Assembly: GCF_003143855.1 (NCBI RefSeq)
Contig: NZ_QFRK01000055.1
Span: 9,153-50,759 of the forward strand
DNA from: Streptomyces sp. NWU339
GTDB taxonomy: Bacteria > Actinomycetota > Actinomycetes > Streptomycetales > Streptomycetaceae
DNA length: 41,607 nucleotides
Direction: 5' to 3'
Of this stretch, positions 1 to 7,490 are shown piece after piece. Each line of letters begins with the position of its first letter. Position 1 is the stretch's first letter. The notes beneath the pieces are model-generated. The model searched no databases. It was not told the DNA's origin and saw nothing but the letters and a program-made list of their open reading frames with translations. The position numbers and the translations under genes were made by a program.

Positions 1-258
1 GCGGTGGACGCGGGCTGGTACCCGCACACCAGCCAGGTCGGCCAGACCGGCAAGAGTGTCTCGCCGCAGCTGTATGTGGCCGCCGGCATCTCCGGGGCGA
101 TCCAGCACCGGGCGGGCATGCAGACCTCGAAGACGATCGTGGCCATCAACAAGGACGCCGAGGCGCCGATCTTCGACCTGGTCGACTACGGCGTGGTCGG
201 CGACCTGTTCGACGTCGTCCCGCGGCTCACCGAGGAGATCAAGGCCCGCAAGGGCTGA
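1..258 (+). CDS. etfA: Electron transfer flavoprotein alpha subunit, 3' end only
   Basis: Only the last 85 residues are inside the window. The visible part is the FAD-binding C-terminal domain of EtfA: it carries the SQVGQTGK...PQLYVAAGISGAIQH block that contacts FAD, then the conserved SKTIVAINKDAEAPIF and DYGVVGDLFDVVP segments and a normal C-terminus. The family passes electrons from acyl-CoA and other dehydrogenases to an ETF:quinone oxidoreductase and works as a heterodimer with EtfB, which would be expected upstream outside the window. A hairpin follows directly after the stop, so this looks like the last gene of its transcript. Confidence 0.95.
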   Translation, partial: AVDAGWYPHTSQVGQTGKSVSPQLYVAAGISGAIQHRAGMQTSKTIVAINKDAEAPIFDLVDYGVVGDLFDVVPRLTEEIKARKG

Positions 259-274
259 CCCCCCCGTACCGTAC

Positions 275-321
275 GAGGCCCCCGCGACCGCACCTCGAGT
301 TCCCGTGGTCGTGGGGGCCTC
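275..321 (+). terminator. Terminator hairpin after etfA
   Basis: A 15-bp arm GAGGCCCCCGCGACC at 275-289 pairs with GGTCGTGGGGGCCTC at 307-321, with one G-T mismatch. There is no T-run, which is common for Streptomyces terminators. It sits 16 bases after the etfA stop and before the convergent gene ending at 360, so it may serve both directions. Confidence 0.75.
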
Positions 322-359
322 GGCCTGTCCCGGCACCTCCTGTTCCGGTACGGCGCCGT

Positions 360-1265
360 CTACCCCAAGGTGAGCGACGCCTGCACCGGCAGATGGTCGC
401 TCGGGAACCGGCCGTCCAGGGCGAAGGTGTTGACCGAGGCGCGGTGCACCGTGGCGCCGGGTGTGGTCAGGATCCAGTCGATGCGGGCACCGCCCGGGAC
501 CAGCGGCCCGTACCCGTGGAACGTCCCGTAGGGCTCGCCCCGGTCGGCCGCCGCGTCCCAGGTGTCGACGAGGCCGACGCCCAGCAGCGTGTCGTACACC
601 GGGTTCCCGTGGGCGGCGACGTTGAAGTCCCCCGTCACGACCACCGGCAGGGAGCGCGCGAGCCCGGCGACGCGCTCGGCGATCAGGGCGGCGGCCCGCT
701 CGCGTGCGTACTGGCTGGCGTTGTCCAGGTGGGTGTTGAGGACGTAGAACTCCCGGTCACCGGCGCGCAGATCGCGGAAGCGGACCCAGGTGACCATGCG
801 GAGGTGGGCGCTGCCCCAGGTGTTCGAGGCGATCGTGTACGGCGTGTCGGACAGCCAGAAGTGGTCGTACTCCAGCGGGGCGAGCCGGTGGGTGTCGTAG
901 AGGACCGCCATGAACTCGTCGCGGCTGCCGCCCGCCCGGCCGGTGCCGATCCAGCCGTAGGACGGCCCCAGGTCGGCCTCGATGTCGCGCAGTTGCTGGT
1001 GGAGGCCCTCCTGGGTGCCGATGACGTGCGGCTGCTCGCGGCGCAGCAGCAGGCGTGTCACGGGTCTGCGGGCGGCCCAGCTGTGGGGCTCCGCCGTACT
1101 CGCGAAGCGCAGGTTGAACGACATGACCTCCAGCGGCCGGCCCGGACGTCCCCGGGCCGAGGCGGGCTCGGGAGGCAGCGCTGTACTGGAGAGCGGGAGC
1201 GCGACGGAGGCGGCGAGCGCGGTTCTCAGTCCCAGGCGTCGCGTGACTCGGCTGTGGTTCGGCAC
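360..1265 (-). CDS. Secreted endonuclease/exonuclease/phosphatase family protein
   Basis: A 301-residue metal-dependent phosphoesterase of the EEP (DNase I-like) fold. Family motifs appear in order: MSFNLRF, the metal-binding Glu in GTQEG, NTHLDN, GDFN, DWIL and the C-terminal SDHLPV. The N-terminus has VTRRLGLR followed by a hydrophobic stretch and an Ala-rich end, a signal peptide with a twin-arginine look, so export (perhaps by Tat) is likely. The GTG start at 1265 was chosen because GAAGGAG lies just upstream and gives a complete signal peptide; the reading frame stays open much further only because it is antisense to the next gene. Substrate (nucleic acid, sphingomyelin-like lipid, inositol phosphate) cannot be told from sequence. 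It is divergent from the aldolase-like gene at 1485. Confidence 0.88.
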   Translation of the reverse strand: MPNHSRVTRRLGLRTALAASVALPLSSTALPPEPASARGRPGRPLEVMSFNLRFASTAEPHSWAARRPVTRLLLRREQPHVIGTQEGLHQQLRDIEADLGPSYGWIGTGRAGGSRDEFMAVLYDTHRLAPLEYDHFWLSDTPYTIASNTWGSAHLRMVTWVRFRDLRAGDREFYVLNTHLDNASQYARERAAALIAERVAGLARSLPVVVTGDFNVAAHGNPVYDTLLGVGLVDTWDAAADRGEPYGTFHGYGPLVPGGARIDWILTTPGATVHRASVNTFALDGRFPSDHLPVQASLTLG

Positions 1266-1484
1266 AGAGGCTCCTTCGCTGGTGCCGTGCGGCGGTTTTC
1301 CGGGCGAGTCGGACGGAGGAAGCGCATACAGACAGTGCCAGATGCACGGGGGGCATGCCGAGACGGTGGAGTGGATCGGGGCGCGAGCGGGGCGTAAGAC
1401 GGTGTTGACCGGTCCGGAGACCGCCCGATAGCTTCGTTCAACGGATTGTTGATTCCGTGCCGCGGAAGATGGGGCGGGTGTGGG

Positions 1485-2789
1485 ATGACCCAGGACCGGC
1501 AGGAGCAGGTCGCGACGAGCCTCACGGACGCCGTCGGCGCGGAGATCGGCGCCTTCCTGGCGCCCGTCGACGCCGAACTGGAGCGGCGCTACCCCGGAGA
1601 CCCCGGCACCCGTCAGCCCGTCCACACCGTCTACGTCCCCGGTGACGCCTTCACCGCCGGGACCCTCCGCTCCTGGGGCGACCAGGCCCTGGCCGCGCTC
1701 GACGAACACGCCCCGGACGCAGCCTCGTTCGCCGACGCCATCGGGCTGGACCCCGCACTCGCCGAGGACGTGTACGGTCGCGTCCGCTCGAAGCTGGAGC
1801 GCGAGCCCGTCGAGGATCTGCGCGTCGACTTCGAGGACGGCTACGGCAGCCGCCCCGACGCCGAGGAGGACGAGACCGCCGCCCGTGCGGCCCGGCTGAT
1901 CGCCGAGGCGTACCGGGACGGCACGGCCGCCCCCTGCATGGGCATCCGGATGAAGTGCCTCGAGACCGCCGTGCGCGACCGGGGCATCCGTACCCTCGAC
2001 ATCTTCCTCACCGGCCTGGCCGAGGCCGGCCCGCTGCCCGCCGGGCTGGTGCTGACACTGCCCAAGGTCACTTGTCCCGAGCAGGTCACCGCCATGGTGC
2101 GGCTCCTCGAGGCATTCGAGAAGGCGCGCGGTCTCGAGCCCGGCCGGCTCGGCTTCGAGATCCAGATCGAGACCAGCCAGGCCATCCTTGCCGCCGACGG
2201 CACCGCCACCGTCGCCCGGATGATCCAGGCCGCCGGGGGCCGCGCCACCGGACTGCACTACGGCACCTTCGACTACAGCGCCTGCCTCGGTGTCTCCGCG
2301 GCCCACCAGGCCAGTGACCATCCGGCCGCCGACCACGCCAAGGCCGTCATGCAGGTCGCCGCCGCGGGCACCGGCGTACGGGTCTCGGACGGCTCCACCA
2401 ACGTCCTGCCCGTCGGCCCGACCGCACAGGTCCACGCGGCCTGGCGGCTGCACCACCGCCTCACCCGCCGCGCCCTCGCCCGTGCCTACTACCAGGGCTG
2501 GGACATGCACCCCGGTCACCTGCCCACCCGTTACGCGGCCGTCTTCGCCTTCTACCGCGAGGGCTTCGAGCAGGCCGCCGCCCGGCTCGCCCGGTACGTC
2601 GCCCGGACCGCCGGTGACGTCATGGACGAGCCCGCCACCGCGAAGGCCCTCGCCGGGCACCTGCTGCGCGGCCTGGACTGCGGCGCCCTGGACATCGCCG
2701 AGGTCACGCGGGCGACCGGCCTCACCCGCGCCGACCTGGAGGGCTTCGCGCCCCCGCGCCGCGGCAACCTGGAGGCATCCGCCCGGTAG
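1485..2789 (+). CDS. HpcH/HpaI aldolase / citrate-lyase-like protein (DUF6986-type)
   Basis: A 434-residue protein resembling the phosphoenolpyruvate/pyruvate TIM-barrel superfamily that includes citrate lyase beta and HpcH/HpaI aldolases. Supporting segments are VDFEDGYGSRPDAEED (an acidic metal-binding-like loop), LPKVTCPEQV, GRLGFEIQIETSQAIL (typical of the E-I-E-T strand in these lyases) and GLHYGTFDYSA. The C-terminal GWDMHPGHLPTRYAAVFAFY resembles the end of malyl-CoA lyase-like barrels. The ATG at 1485 is preferred over an in-frame TTG at 1446 because it is preceded by a G-rich stretch at 1471-1484 and avoids a low-complexity extension. I recall this as a conserved actinobacterial family of unknown substrate; a C-C bond lyase role is inference. 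Confidence 0.8.
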   Translation: MTQDRQEQVATSLTDAVGAEIGAFLAPVDAELERRYPGDPGTRQPVHTVYVPGDAFTAGTLRSWGDQALAALDEHAPDAASFADAIGLDPALAEDVYGRVRSKLEREPVEDLRVDFEDGYGSRPDAEEDETAARAARLIAEAYRDGTAAPCMGIRMKCLETAVRDRGIRTLDIFLTGLAEAGPLPAGLVLTLPKVTCPEQVTAMVRLLEAFEKARGLEPGRLGFEIQIETSQAILAADGTATVARMIQAAGGRATGLHYGTFDYSACLGVSAAHQASDHPAADHAKAVMQVAAAGTGVRVSDGSTNVLPVGPTAQVHAAWRLHHRLTRRALARAYYQGWDMHPGHLPTRYAAVFAFYREGFEQAAARLARYVARTAGDVMDEPATAKALAGHLLRGLDCGALDIAEVTRATGLTRADLEGFAPPRRGNLEASAR

Positions 2790-2807
2790 CCCCGTCGTCG
2801 GCGTCGG

Positions 2808-3635
2808 CTACATGCGGGGCGGCGACAACGACGCACCGGTGCCCGGGCTCCCGGTCCGCTGAGACCGTACGTACCGCTCCAGACCCGACGCCGTCACCAG
2901 GTGCTCCTCGGCGAACACCCGCGTGCCCCGTGCGCACAGCAGCCGGTCGGCACGGGCCCGCGCACTGAACTGTTCGGCGGAGACGCCGAACAGTTCCCGC
3001 AACATCCTTGATCCCATGAGGAGTTCGGTGAGCAGGGGGCGCTGCCCGCAGTGGGTGCGCGGGGCTCCGGTGCCGTCGTGGAGGACGCCGTGCCGGTTGA
3101 CGTAGGCGTGGGCGCCGTGGAGCGGGGTGCCGTCGGGGAGTTCCACGCGGACGTCGGGTGCGGGCAGCCAGGCGCGGTCGTAGTTGCCGTCCGGCAGCGG
3201 CACGCCCTCGCTCGCGTCGATCACCGAGAGCTGCTCGGCGTCGAGCCAGATCACGAACAACTCCCGTTCGACACCAGGGGCCCTGACCGGAGAAGCGGAC
3301 ACATAGCCCATCCGGCTCACATGCGCCGAGACACCCACGTCGACACCGGACGCCCGGGCCCGCACCATGGGAACGGGTGAGGCAATTCCGAACAGGGCCA
3401 GCTTGTACCGCAATTGGCCGGGGCTGGCGTTGGAACCGAGGGCGAGGACGGGCGCCCGGTCCTCGTGGACCAGGCGGTCCAGCGGCAGCAGCCGGTCCCC
3501 GTCGAGCAGCGCCGACTCCCGTGGCCACGGCCCCGGATACAGCAACGGATGCTCACGCGGTGCCTCGGCCAGGCCCAGCGCCCGCAGGGTGCGCCCTGCG
3601 GGGCCCGGGTCGCCGGTGCGGTCCTCGGTGGACAC
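2808..3635 (-). CDS. Gamma-glutamylcyclotransferase-like protein
   Basis: A 275-residue cytoplasmic protein. LALGSNASPGQL resembles the YGSN substrate loop of gamma-glutamylcyclotransferase-fold proteins, and FVIWLDAEQLSVIDASEG with NYDR matches the usual second half, where a hydrophobic strand is followed by an acidic catalytic-type residue. The family releases 5-oxoproline from gamma-glutamyl groups, but many members have unknown substrates and I would not assign one. The GTG start lies only 7 bases after the stop of the LacI-family gene and has no clear ribosome binding site, so translation may be coupled to the regulator. The 3' end is 18 bases from the convergent aldolase-like gene. Confidence 0.65.
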   Translation of the reverse strand: MSTEDRTGDPGPAGRTLRALGLAEAPREHPLLYPGPWPRESALLDGDRLLPLDRLVHEDRAPVLALGSNASPGQLRYKLALFGIASPVPMVRARASGVDVGVSAHVSRMGYVSASPVRAPGVERELFVIWLDAEQLSVIDASEGVPLPDGNYDRAWLPAPDVRVELPDGTPLHGAHAYVNRHGVLHDGTGAPRTHCGQRPLLTELLMGSRMLRELFGVSAEQFSARARADRLLCARGTRVFAEEHLVTASGLERYVRSQRTGSPGTGASLSPPRM

Positions 3636-3642
3636 CGCGGGC

Positions 3643-4719
3643 TCAGTCCGCCGGGGGCAGCTCGCCGGAGCCGCGTGTGATCAGCCGGGTCGGCAGCTCG
3701 ATGCGCTCGGGGGCGAGCAGGGTGCCGTCCAGCTGGCGGAAGAGGCGCTCGGCCGCGGTCCGGCCGAGGGCCGCCGCGTCCTGGGCGACGACCGTGACGC
3801 CCGGCTGGAGCAGATCGGCGAGTTCGATGTCGTCGAAGCCGACGAGCGCGACCTGGCGGGACTGCTCGGTCAGGACCCGGATCACGGTGACGGTCACCCG
3901 GTTGTTGCCCGCGAAGACCGCGGTGACCGGGTCCGGGTGGGAGAGCATCTCCTCGGTGGCCCGGCGCACCCGCTCGGGGTCGGTGACGCCGAGGGAGATC
4001 CAGGCGTCCTCCACCTGTATGCCCGCGTCCTCCATGGCGGCGCGGTAGCCGCGCAGCCGCTCGGACGCGGTGTGGATGCCGGGCATGTCACCGATGAAAC
4101 CGATCCTCCGGTGCCCGTGGGCGATCAGATGCGCCACGCCGTCACGGGCACCGCCGAAGTTGTCCGAGAGGACGACGTCGGCGTCGATGCGGCCGGCCGG
4201 CCGGTCCACGAAGACCGTGGCGACGCCCGCCTTGAGTTCCGGTTCGAGGTACCGGTGGTCGTCACCGGCCGGAATCACCACCAGCCCGTCCACCCGGCGG
4301 GCGCACAGCGCCAGCACCAGCTCCTGTTCGCGGTCGGCGTCCTCCGCGCTGGAGCCGTTGATCAGCAGCGCGCCGTGCGCGCGGGCGACCTCCTCGACCG
4401 CCCGGCTCAGCGGACCGTAGAACGGGTCCGCGAGATCCTCCAGGACCAGGCCGACACTGGCGGTGCTGCCCTTGCGGAGCACCCGGGCACTGTCGTTGCG
4501 GCGGAAGCCGAGGGCGTCGATGGACTCCTGCACCCGGCGCTCCGTCTCCGGCGTGACCCCGGGCTCGCCGTTGACCACTCGCGAGACCGTCTTCAGGCCG
4601 ACCCCGGCGCGGGCCGCCACGTCCTTCATGGTCGGCCGGTTGCCGTAACGGGACCCTGAGAGGCGGTTGGTGCGACGGGGCGTCTCCGGCACGGTGCGGT
4701 GTCCTGTCCTGTCGATCAT
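3643..4719 (-). CDS. LacI-family transcriptional regulator
   Basis: A 358-residue sugar-responsive repressor. The LacI helix-turn-helix begins at about residue 30 with TMKDVAARAGVGLKTVSRVV, followed by the hinge helix region ending RVLRKG. The periplasmic-binding-protein-like effector domain follows: SVGLVLEDLADPFYGPLSRAVEE, GLVVIP, FVDRPAG, RIGFIGD and VALVGFDDIELADLL. The ATG at 4719 gives normal family length; a GTG at 4692 has a better purine-rich leader (AGGACAGGA) and is a real alternative. It is divergent from a ROK sugar kinase and the 211-base gap holds a perfect GACAACGTTGTC palindrome, so it likely represses both itself and the kinase in response to a sugar. Confidence 0.93.
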   Translation of the reverse strand: MIDRTGHRTVPETPRRTNRLSGSRYGNRPTMKDVAARAGVGLKTVSRVVNGEPGVTPETERRVQESIDALGFRRNDSARVLRKGSTASVGLVLEDLADPFYGPLSRAVEEVARAHGALLINGSSAEDADREQELVLALCARRVDGLVVIPAGDDHRYLEPELKAGVATVFVDRPAGRIDADVVLSDNFGGARDGVAHLIAHGHRRIGFIGDMPGIHTASERLRGYRAAMEDAGIQVEDAWISLGVTDPERVRRATEEMLSHPDPVTAVFAGNNRVTVTVIRVLTEQSRQVALVGFDDIELADLLQPGVTVVAQDAAALGRTAAERLFRQLDGTLLAPERIELPTRLITRGSGELPPAD

Positions 4720-4774
4720 GGGATGCGTGGATCCATGGGCTTGTATGAGGATGTGGCGTCGAGCATAGGGCCTG

Positions 4775-4786
4775 GACAACGTTGTC
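4775..4786. promoter_or_regulatory. LacI-type operator
   Basis: GACAACGTTGTC is a perfect 12-bp palindrome with a central CG, inside a 19-bp near-palindrome (4771-4789). Central-CG palindromes of this kind are characteristic LacI-family operators. It lies 56 bases upstream of the LacI-family gene and 144 bases upstream of the ROK kinase, fitting joint control. Confidence 0.75.
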
Positions 4787-4930
4787 AGGCTCGGGGGACA
4801 CTGTCCACCGCGCACTCCGGCCCGCAGATCACCGCGAGATCGAGGTGTGGCTCGCCCTGTGTGTCGGTTCCTGGCCGGGCATGGGTCATTTCGGCGCGTT
4901 TCTGATGGTTGACGGGGAGATCCGACACTC

Positions 4931-5884
4931 ATGCACACCGACCTCGTGGCTGCGCTCGACATCGGCGGTACCAAGATCGCCGGCGCGCTGGTGGACGGCC
5001 GTGGCCGGATCCTGGTCCGTGCCCAGCGGCCGACGCCCGCCGAGGAGGACGGCGACACCGTGATGCGGGAGGTCAAGGCGGTGCTGGCGGAGCTCACCGC
5101 GTCCCCGCTGTGGGAGAACGCGGGCGCGGTCGGCATCGGCAGCGCGGGCCCCGTGGACGCCTCGGCGGGCACCGTGAGCCCGGTGAACGTGCCCGGCTGG
5201 CGCGACTACCCGCTGGTCGCCGGGGTCCGGGCGGCGACCGGCGGGCTGCCCGTGGAACTGATCGGCGACGGTGTGGCGATCACCGCGGCCGAACACTGGC
5301 AGGGCGCCGCCCGCGGCCATGACAACGCGCTGTGCATGGTCGTCTCGACCGGGGTCGGCGGCGGGCTGGTGCTGGGCGGCCGGCTGCACCCCGGGCCGAC
5401 CGGCAACGCGGGGCACATCGGCCACATCAGCGTGGATCTCGACGGCGACCCGTGCCCGTGCGGCTCACGCGGCTGCGTGGAACGCATCGCGAGCGGACCC
5501 AACATCGCCCGACGGGCCCTGGAGAACGGCTGGCGCCCCGGACCGGACGGCGACACCTCCGCCGCCGCGGTGGCCGCCGCCGCCCGGGCCGGGGACCCGG
5601 TGGCCGTGGCGTCGTTCGCCCGGGCCGCGCGGGCTCTGGCCGCCGGGATCGCGGCCACCGCGACCCTCGTCGAGATCGACATCGCCGTGGTCGGCGGGGG
5701 AGTGGGCAAGGCGGGCGAGGTCCTCTTCGCGCCGCTGCGGCAGGCCCTGGCCGAGTACGCGACCCTGTCCTTCGTCCAGCGGCTCGTGGTGACACCGGCG
5801 CAGATGGGCACCGACGCCGGCCTGGTGGGCGCGGCGGCCGCGGCGCTGGCGAAGCGGAAGGCCCCGGCCGCCGCGGGCGTCTGA
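4931..5884 (+). CDS. ROK-family sugar kinase (glucokinase-like)
   Basis: A 317-residue ATP-dependent hexose kinase of the ROK family. The phosphate-1 motif ALDIGGTKIAGALVD is at the N-terminus, STGVGGGLVLGG is the phosphate-2 region, and the ROK zinc site CPCGSRGCVE uses Cys175, Cys177 and Cys182 with the upstream His of GNAGHIGH. VVGGGVGKAG near the C-terminus is the adenosine loop. No DNA-binding domain is present, so this is an enzyme rather than a ROK repressor. GGGGAG lies before the ATG. Divergent to the LacI regulator with a shared operator, it probably phosphorylates the sugar sensed by that regulator; glucose, N-acetylmannosamine and others are all possible. Confidence 0.9.
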   Translation: MHTDLVAALDIGGTKIAGALVDGRGRILVRAQRPTPAEEDGDTVMREVKAVLAELTASPLWENAGAVGIGSAGPVDASAGTVSPVNVPGWRDYPLVAGVRAATGGLPVELIGDGVAITAAEHWQGAARGHDNALCMVVSTGVGGGLVLGGRLHPGPTGNAGHIGHISVDLDGDPCPCGSRGCVERIASGPNIARRALENGWRPGPDGDTSAAAVAAAARAGDPVAVASFARAARALAAGIAATATLVEIDIAVVGGGVGKAGEVLFAPLRQALAEYATLSFVQRLVVTPAQMGTDAGLVGAAAAALAKRKAPAAAGV

Positions 5885-5961
5885 GGGCGGGCGGCCCCAC
5901 GCACCACGCCGTATTCCCCGCGCCGCGTGACCCCGAGGCGGTTTCGGCAGTTGAGCCCGGC

Positions 5962-6153
5962 ATGAAGAAGCGCAGCATGCTCGCCATCGCCTCCCTCGCC
6001 ACCGGCTTCGTCGTCGCGGCCATCACCCCGTCGCACGCGCTCGGTGAGAGCCTCGACGGCCTTCCCGTCGGCGACACCCTCGGCACCCTCGACCAGACCG
6101 TCGCCGACGAGAGCCCGGTCCTCGCCGACGACGACCGGGAGGCCAGGGGCTGA
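5962..6153 (+). CDS. Small secreted protein
   Basis: A 63-residue protein starting MKKRSMLAIASLATGFVVAA, a typical Sec signal peptide with cleavage likely after SHA. The mature part is about 37 residues, acidic, with the pattern SLDGLPVGDTLGTLDQTVADES. No cysteines or known domain are visible. The ribosome binding site is weak, but the clean signal peptide and a strong terminator right after the stop support a real gene. Function unknown. Confidence 0.65.
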   Translation: MKKRSMLAIASLATGFVVAAITPSHALGESLDGLPVGDTLGTLDQTVADESPVLADDDREARG

Positions 6154-6172
6154 CGGGCCCACCACGAAATCC

Positions 6173-6209
6173 ACGGCGCCGACGCCTCGGAAGGGGGCGT
6201 CGGCGCCGT
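6173..6209 (+). terminator. Terminator hairpin after the small secreted gene
   Basis: Perfect 14-bp arms at 6173-6186 (ACGGCGCCGACGCC) and 6196-6209 with a 9-base loop, beginning 20 bases after the stop at 6153. No T-run follows. Confidence 0.75.
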
Positions 6210-6292
6210 CGGTGTGCGTTCTCAACTGGGGCTGGTTTCCGTGGCAGGGTGGAGCGGGCAAGCCACAGGGGGCCAACAGAAGAGGGGGAACC

Positions 6293-7333
6293 GTGATCGT
6301 CTGGATCAACGGTGCGTTCGGTGCGGGCAAGACGACGACCGCACGGGAACTGATCGAACTGATCCCGAACAGCACGCTCTTCGACCCCGAGGTCATCGGC
6401 GGGGCGCTGGGCCATCTGCTTCCGCCCAAACACCTCGCCGAGGTCGGCGACTACCAGGACCTTCCCATATGGCGTCGGCTGGTGATCGACACGGCGGCGG
6501 CGATGCTCGCCGAACTCGGCGGGACCCTCGTCGTTCCGATGACCCTGCTGAGACAGGAGTACCGGGACGAGATCTTCGGCGGCCTCGCGGCCCGCCGCAT
6601 TCCGGTCCGGCATGTTCTCCTCACTCCGGCGGAAACGATCCTGCGCGAGCGGATAGCGGGCCGGGAGGTCCCACCGGACCTCCCGGACGGCGAGATGCGG
6701 GTACGGCAGTGGGCCTACGACCACATCGAGCCGTACCGGGCGGCCCTGGCCTCCTGGCTCACCGCCGACGCCTACCCGGTCGACACCGGCCCGCTGACTC
6801 CGTACGCCACCGCCGTCCGCATCGCCGAGGCGGTCGGCAACGGAGAGGTGCCCGCCTGCGACATCGTGCAGACACCCGAGCCGACCGCCGAGACCGTGGC
6901 CGCCGGTGTCCTCCTCTTCGACGAGCGGGACAGAGTGCTCCTCGTCGACCCGACCTACAAGCCGGGCTGGGAGTTCCCGGGCGGGGTCGTCGAACCCGGT
7001 GAGGCACCCGCGCGGGCGGGCATGCGCGAGGTCGCCGAGGAGACCGGGATCCGCCTCGACGACGTGCCGGCACTGCTCGTCGTCGACTGGGAACCACCCG
7101 CGCCGCCCGCCTACGGCGGTCTGCGGCTGCTCTTCGACGGCGGTCGCCTCGCCGCCGCCGACGCCGCGCGGCTGCTGCTGCCCGGCCCCGAACTGCGCGA
7201 CTGGCGCTTCGTCTCCGAGACGGAGGCCGCCGACATGCTGCCCCCGGTGCGCTACGAGCGCCTCCGCCGCGCCCTGCGGGCACGGGAACGCGGGAAGGCC
7301 ATGTACCTGGAAGCAGGGATACCGGTCGGCTGA
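6293..7333 (+). CDS. P-loop kinase / Nudix hydrolase fusion protein
   Basis: A 346-residue two-domain protein. The N-terminal half (about 1-180) is a small P-loop NTPase of the AAA_33/kinase type with Walker A GAFGAGKTT at residues 6-14 and a lid-like arginine region ILRERIAGREV. The C-terminal half (about 200-346) is a Nudix domain with a complete Nudix box: G-x5-E-x7-REVAEETGI. The first domain type phosphorylates small molecules or nucleic acid ends; Nudix domains hydrolyse nucleoside-diphosphate-X compounds. Joining them in one chain suggests a linked two-step nucleotide or cofactor reaction, but the substrate is unknown. AGAGGGGGAA precedes the GTG start. It lies between two terminator hairpins and appears monocistronic. 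Confidence 0.85.
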   Translation: MIVWINGAFGAGKTTTARELIELIPNSTLFDPEVIGGALGHLLPPKHLAEVGDYQDLPIWRRLVIDTAAAMLAELGGTLVVPMTLLRQEYRDEIFGGLAARRIPVRHVLLTPAETILRERIAGREVPPDLPDGEMRVRQWAYDHIEPYRAALASWLTADAYPVDTGPLTPYATAVRIAEAVGNGEVPACDIVQTPEPTAETVAAGVLLFDERDRVLLVDPTYKPGWEFPGGVVEPGEAPARAGMREVAEETGIRLDDVPALLVVDWEPPAPPAYGGLRLLFDGGRLAAADAARLLLPGPELRDWRFVSETEAADMLPPVRYERLRRALRARERGKAMYLEAGIPVG

Positions 7334-7416
7334 GGAGAGGACGCGGGACGACGGCGGGCCGCTCGGCCCTCGTGGGCTCGGCGGGCCGCCCCGGCCGCGT
7401 CCGCTGCCCGCGCGGA

Positions 7417-7462
7417 GCGTTGCCGCCGCGCGTGTGTCCGGATACGCGCACGGCGGCAACGC
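7417..7462. terminator. Bidirectional terminator between convergent genes
   Basis: GCGTTGCCGCCG at 7417-7428 pairs perfectly with CGGCGGCAACGC at 7451-7462, with further partial pairing in the loop. It lies between the kinase-Nudix gene (+) and the M20 peptidase gene (-), so it probably ends both transcripts. Confidence 0.7.
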
Positions 7463-7490
7463 GGCGGAACGCCGGACGGGCCCGGCGGGA

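Noticed and set aside
1266..2660. Open minus-strand extension of the phosphoesterase frame, giving a 766-residue product
   Set aside because: It is antisense to the aldolase-like gene, has Gly/Val-rich low-complexity translation, and a good ribosome binding site and signal peptide mark the start at 1265.
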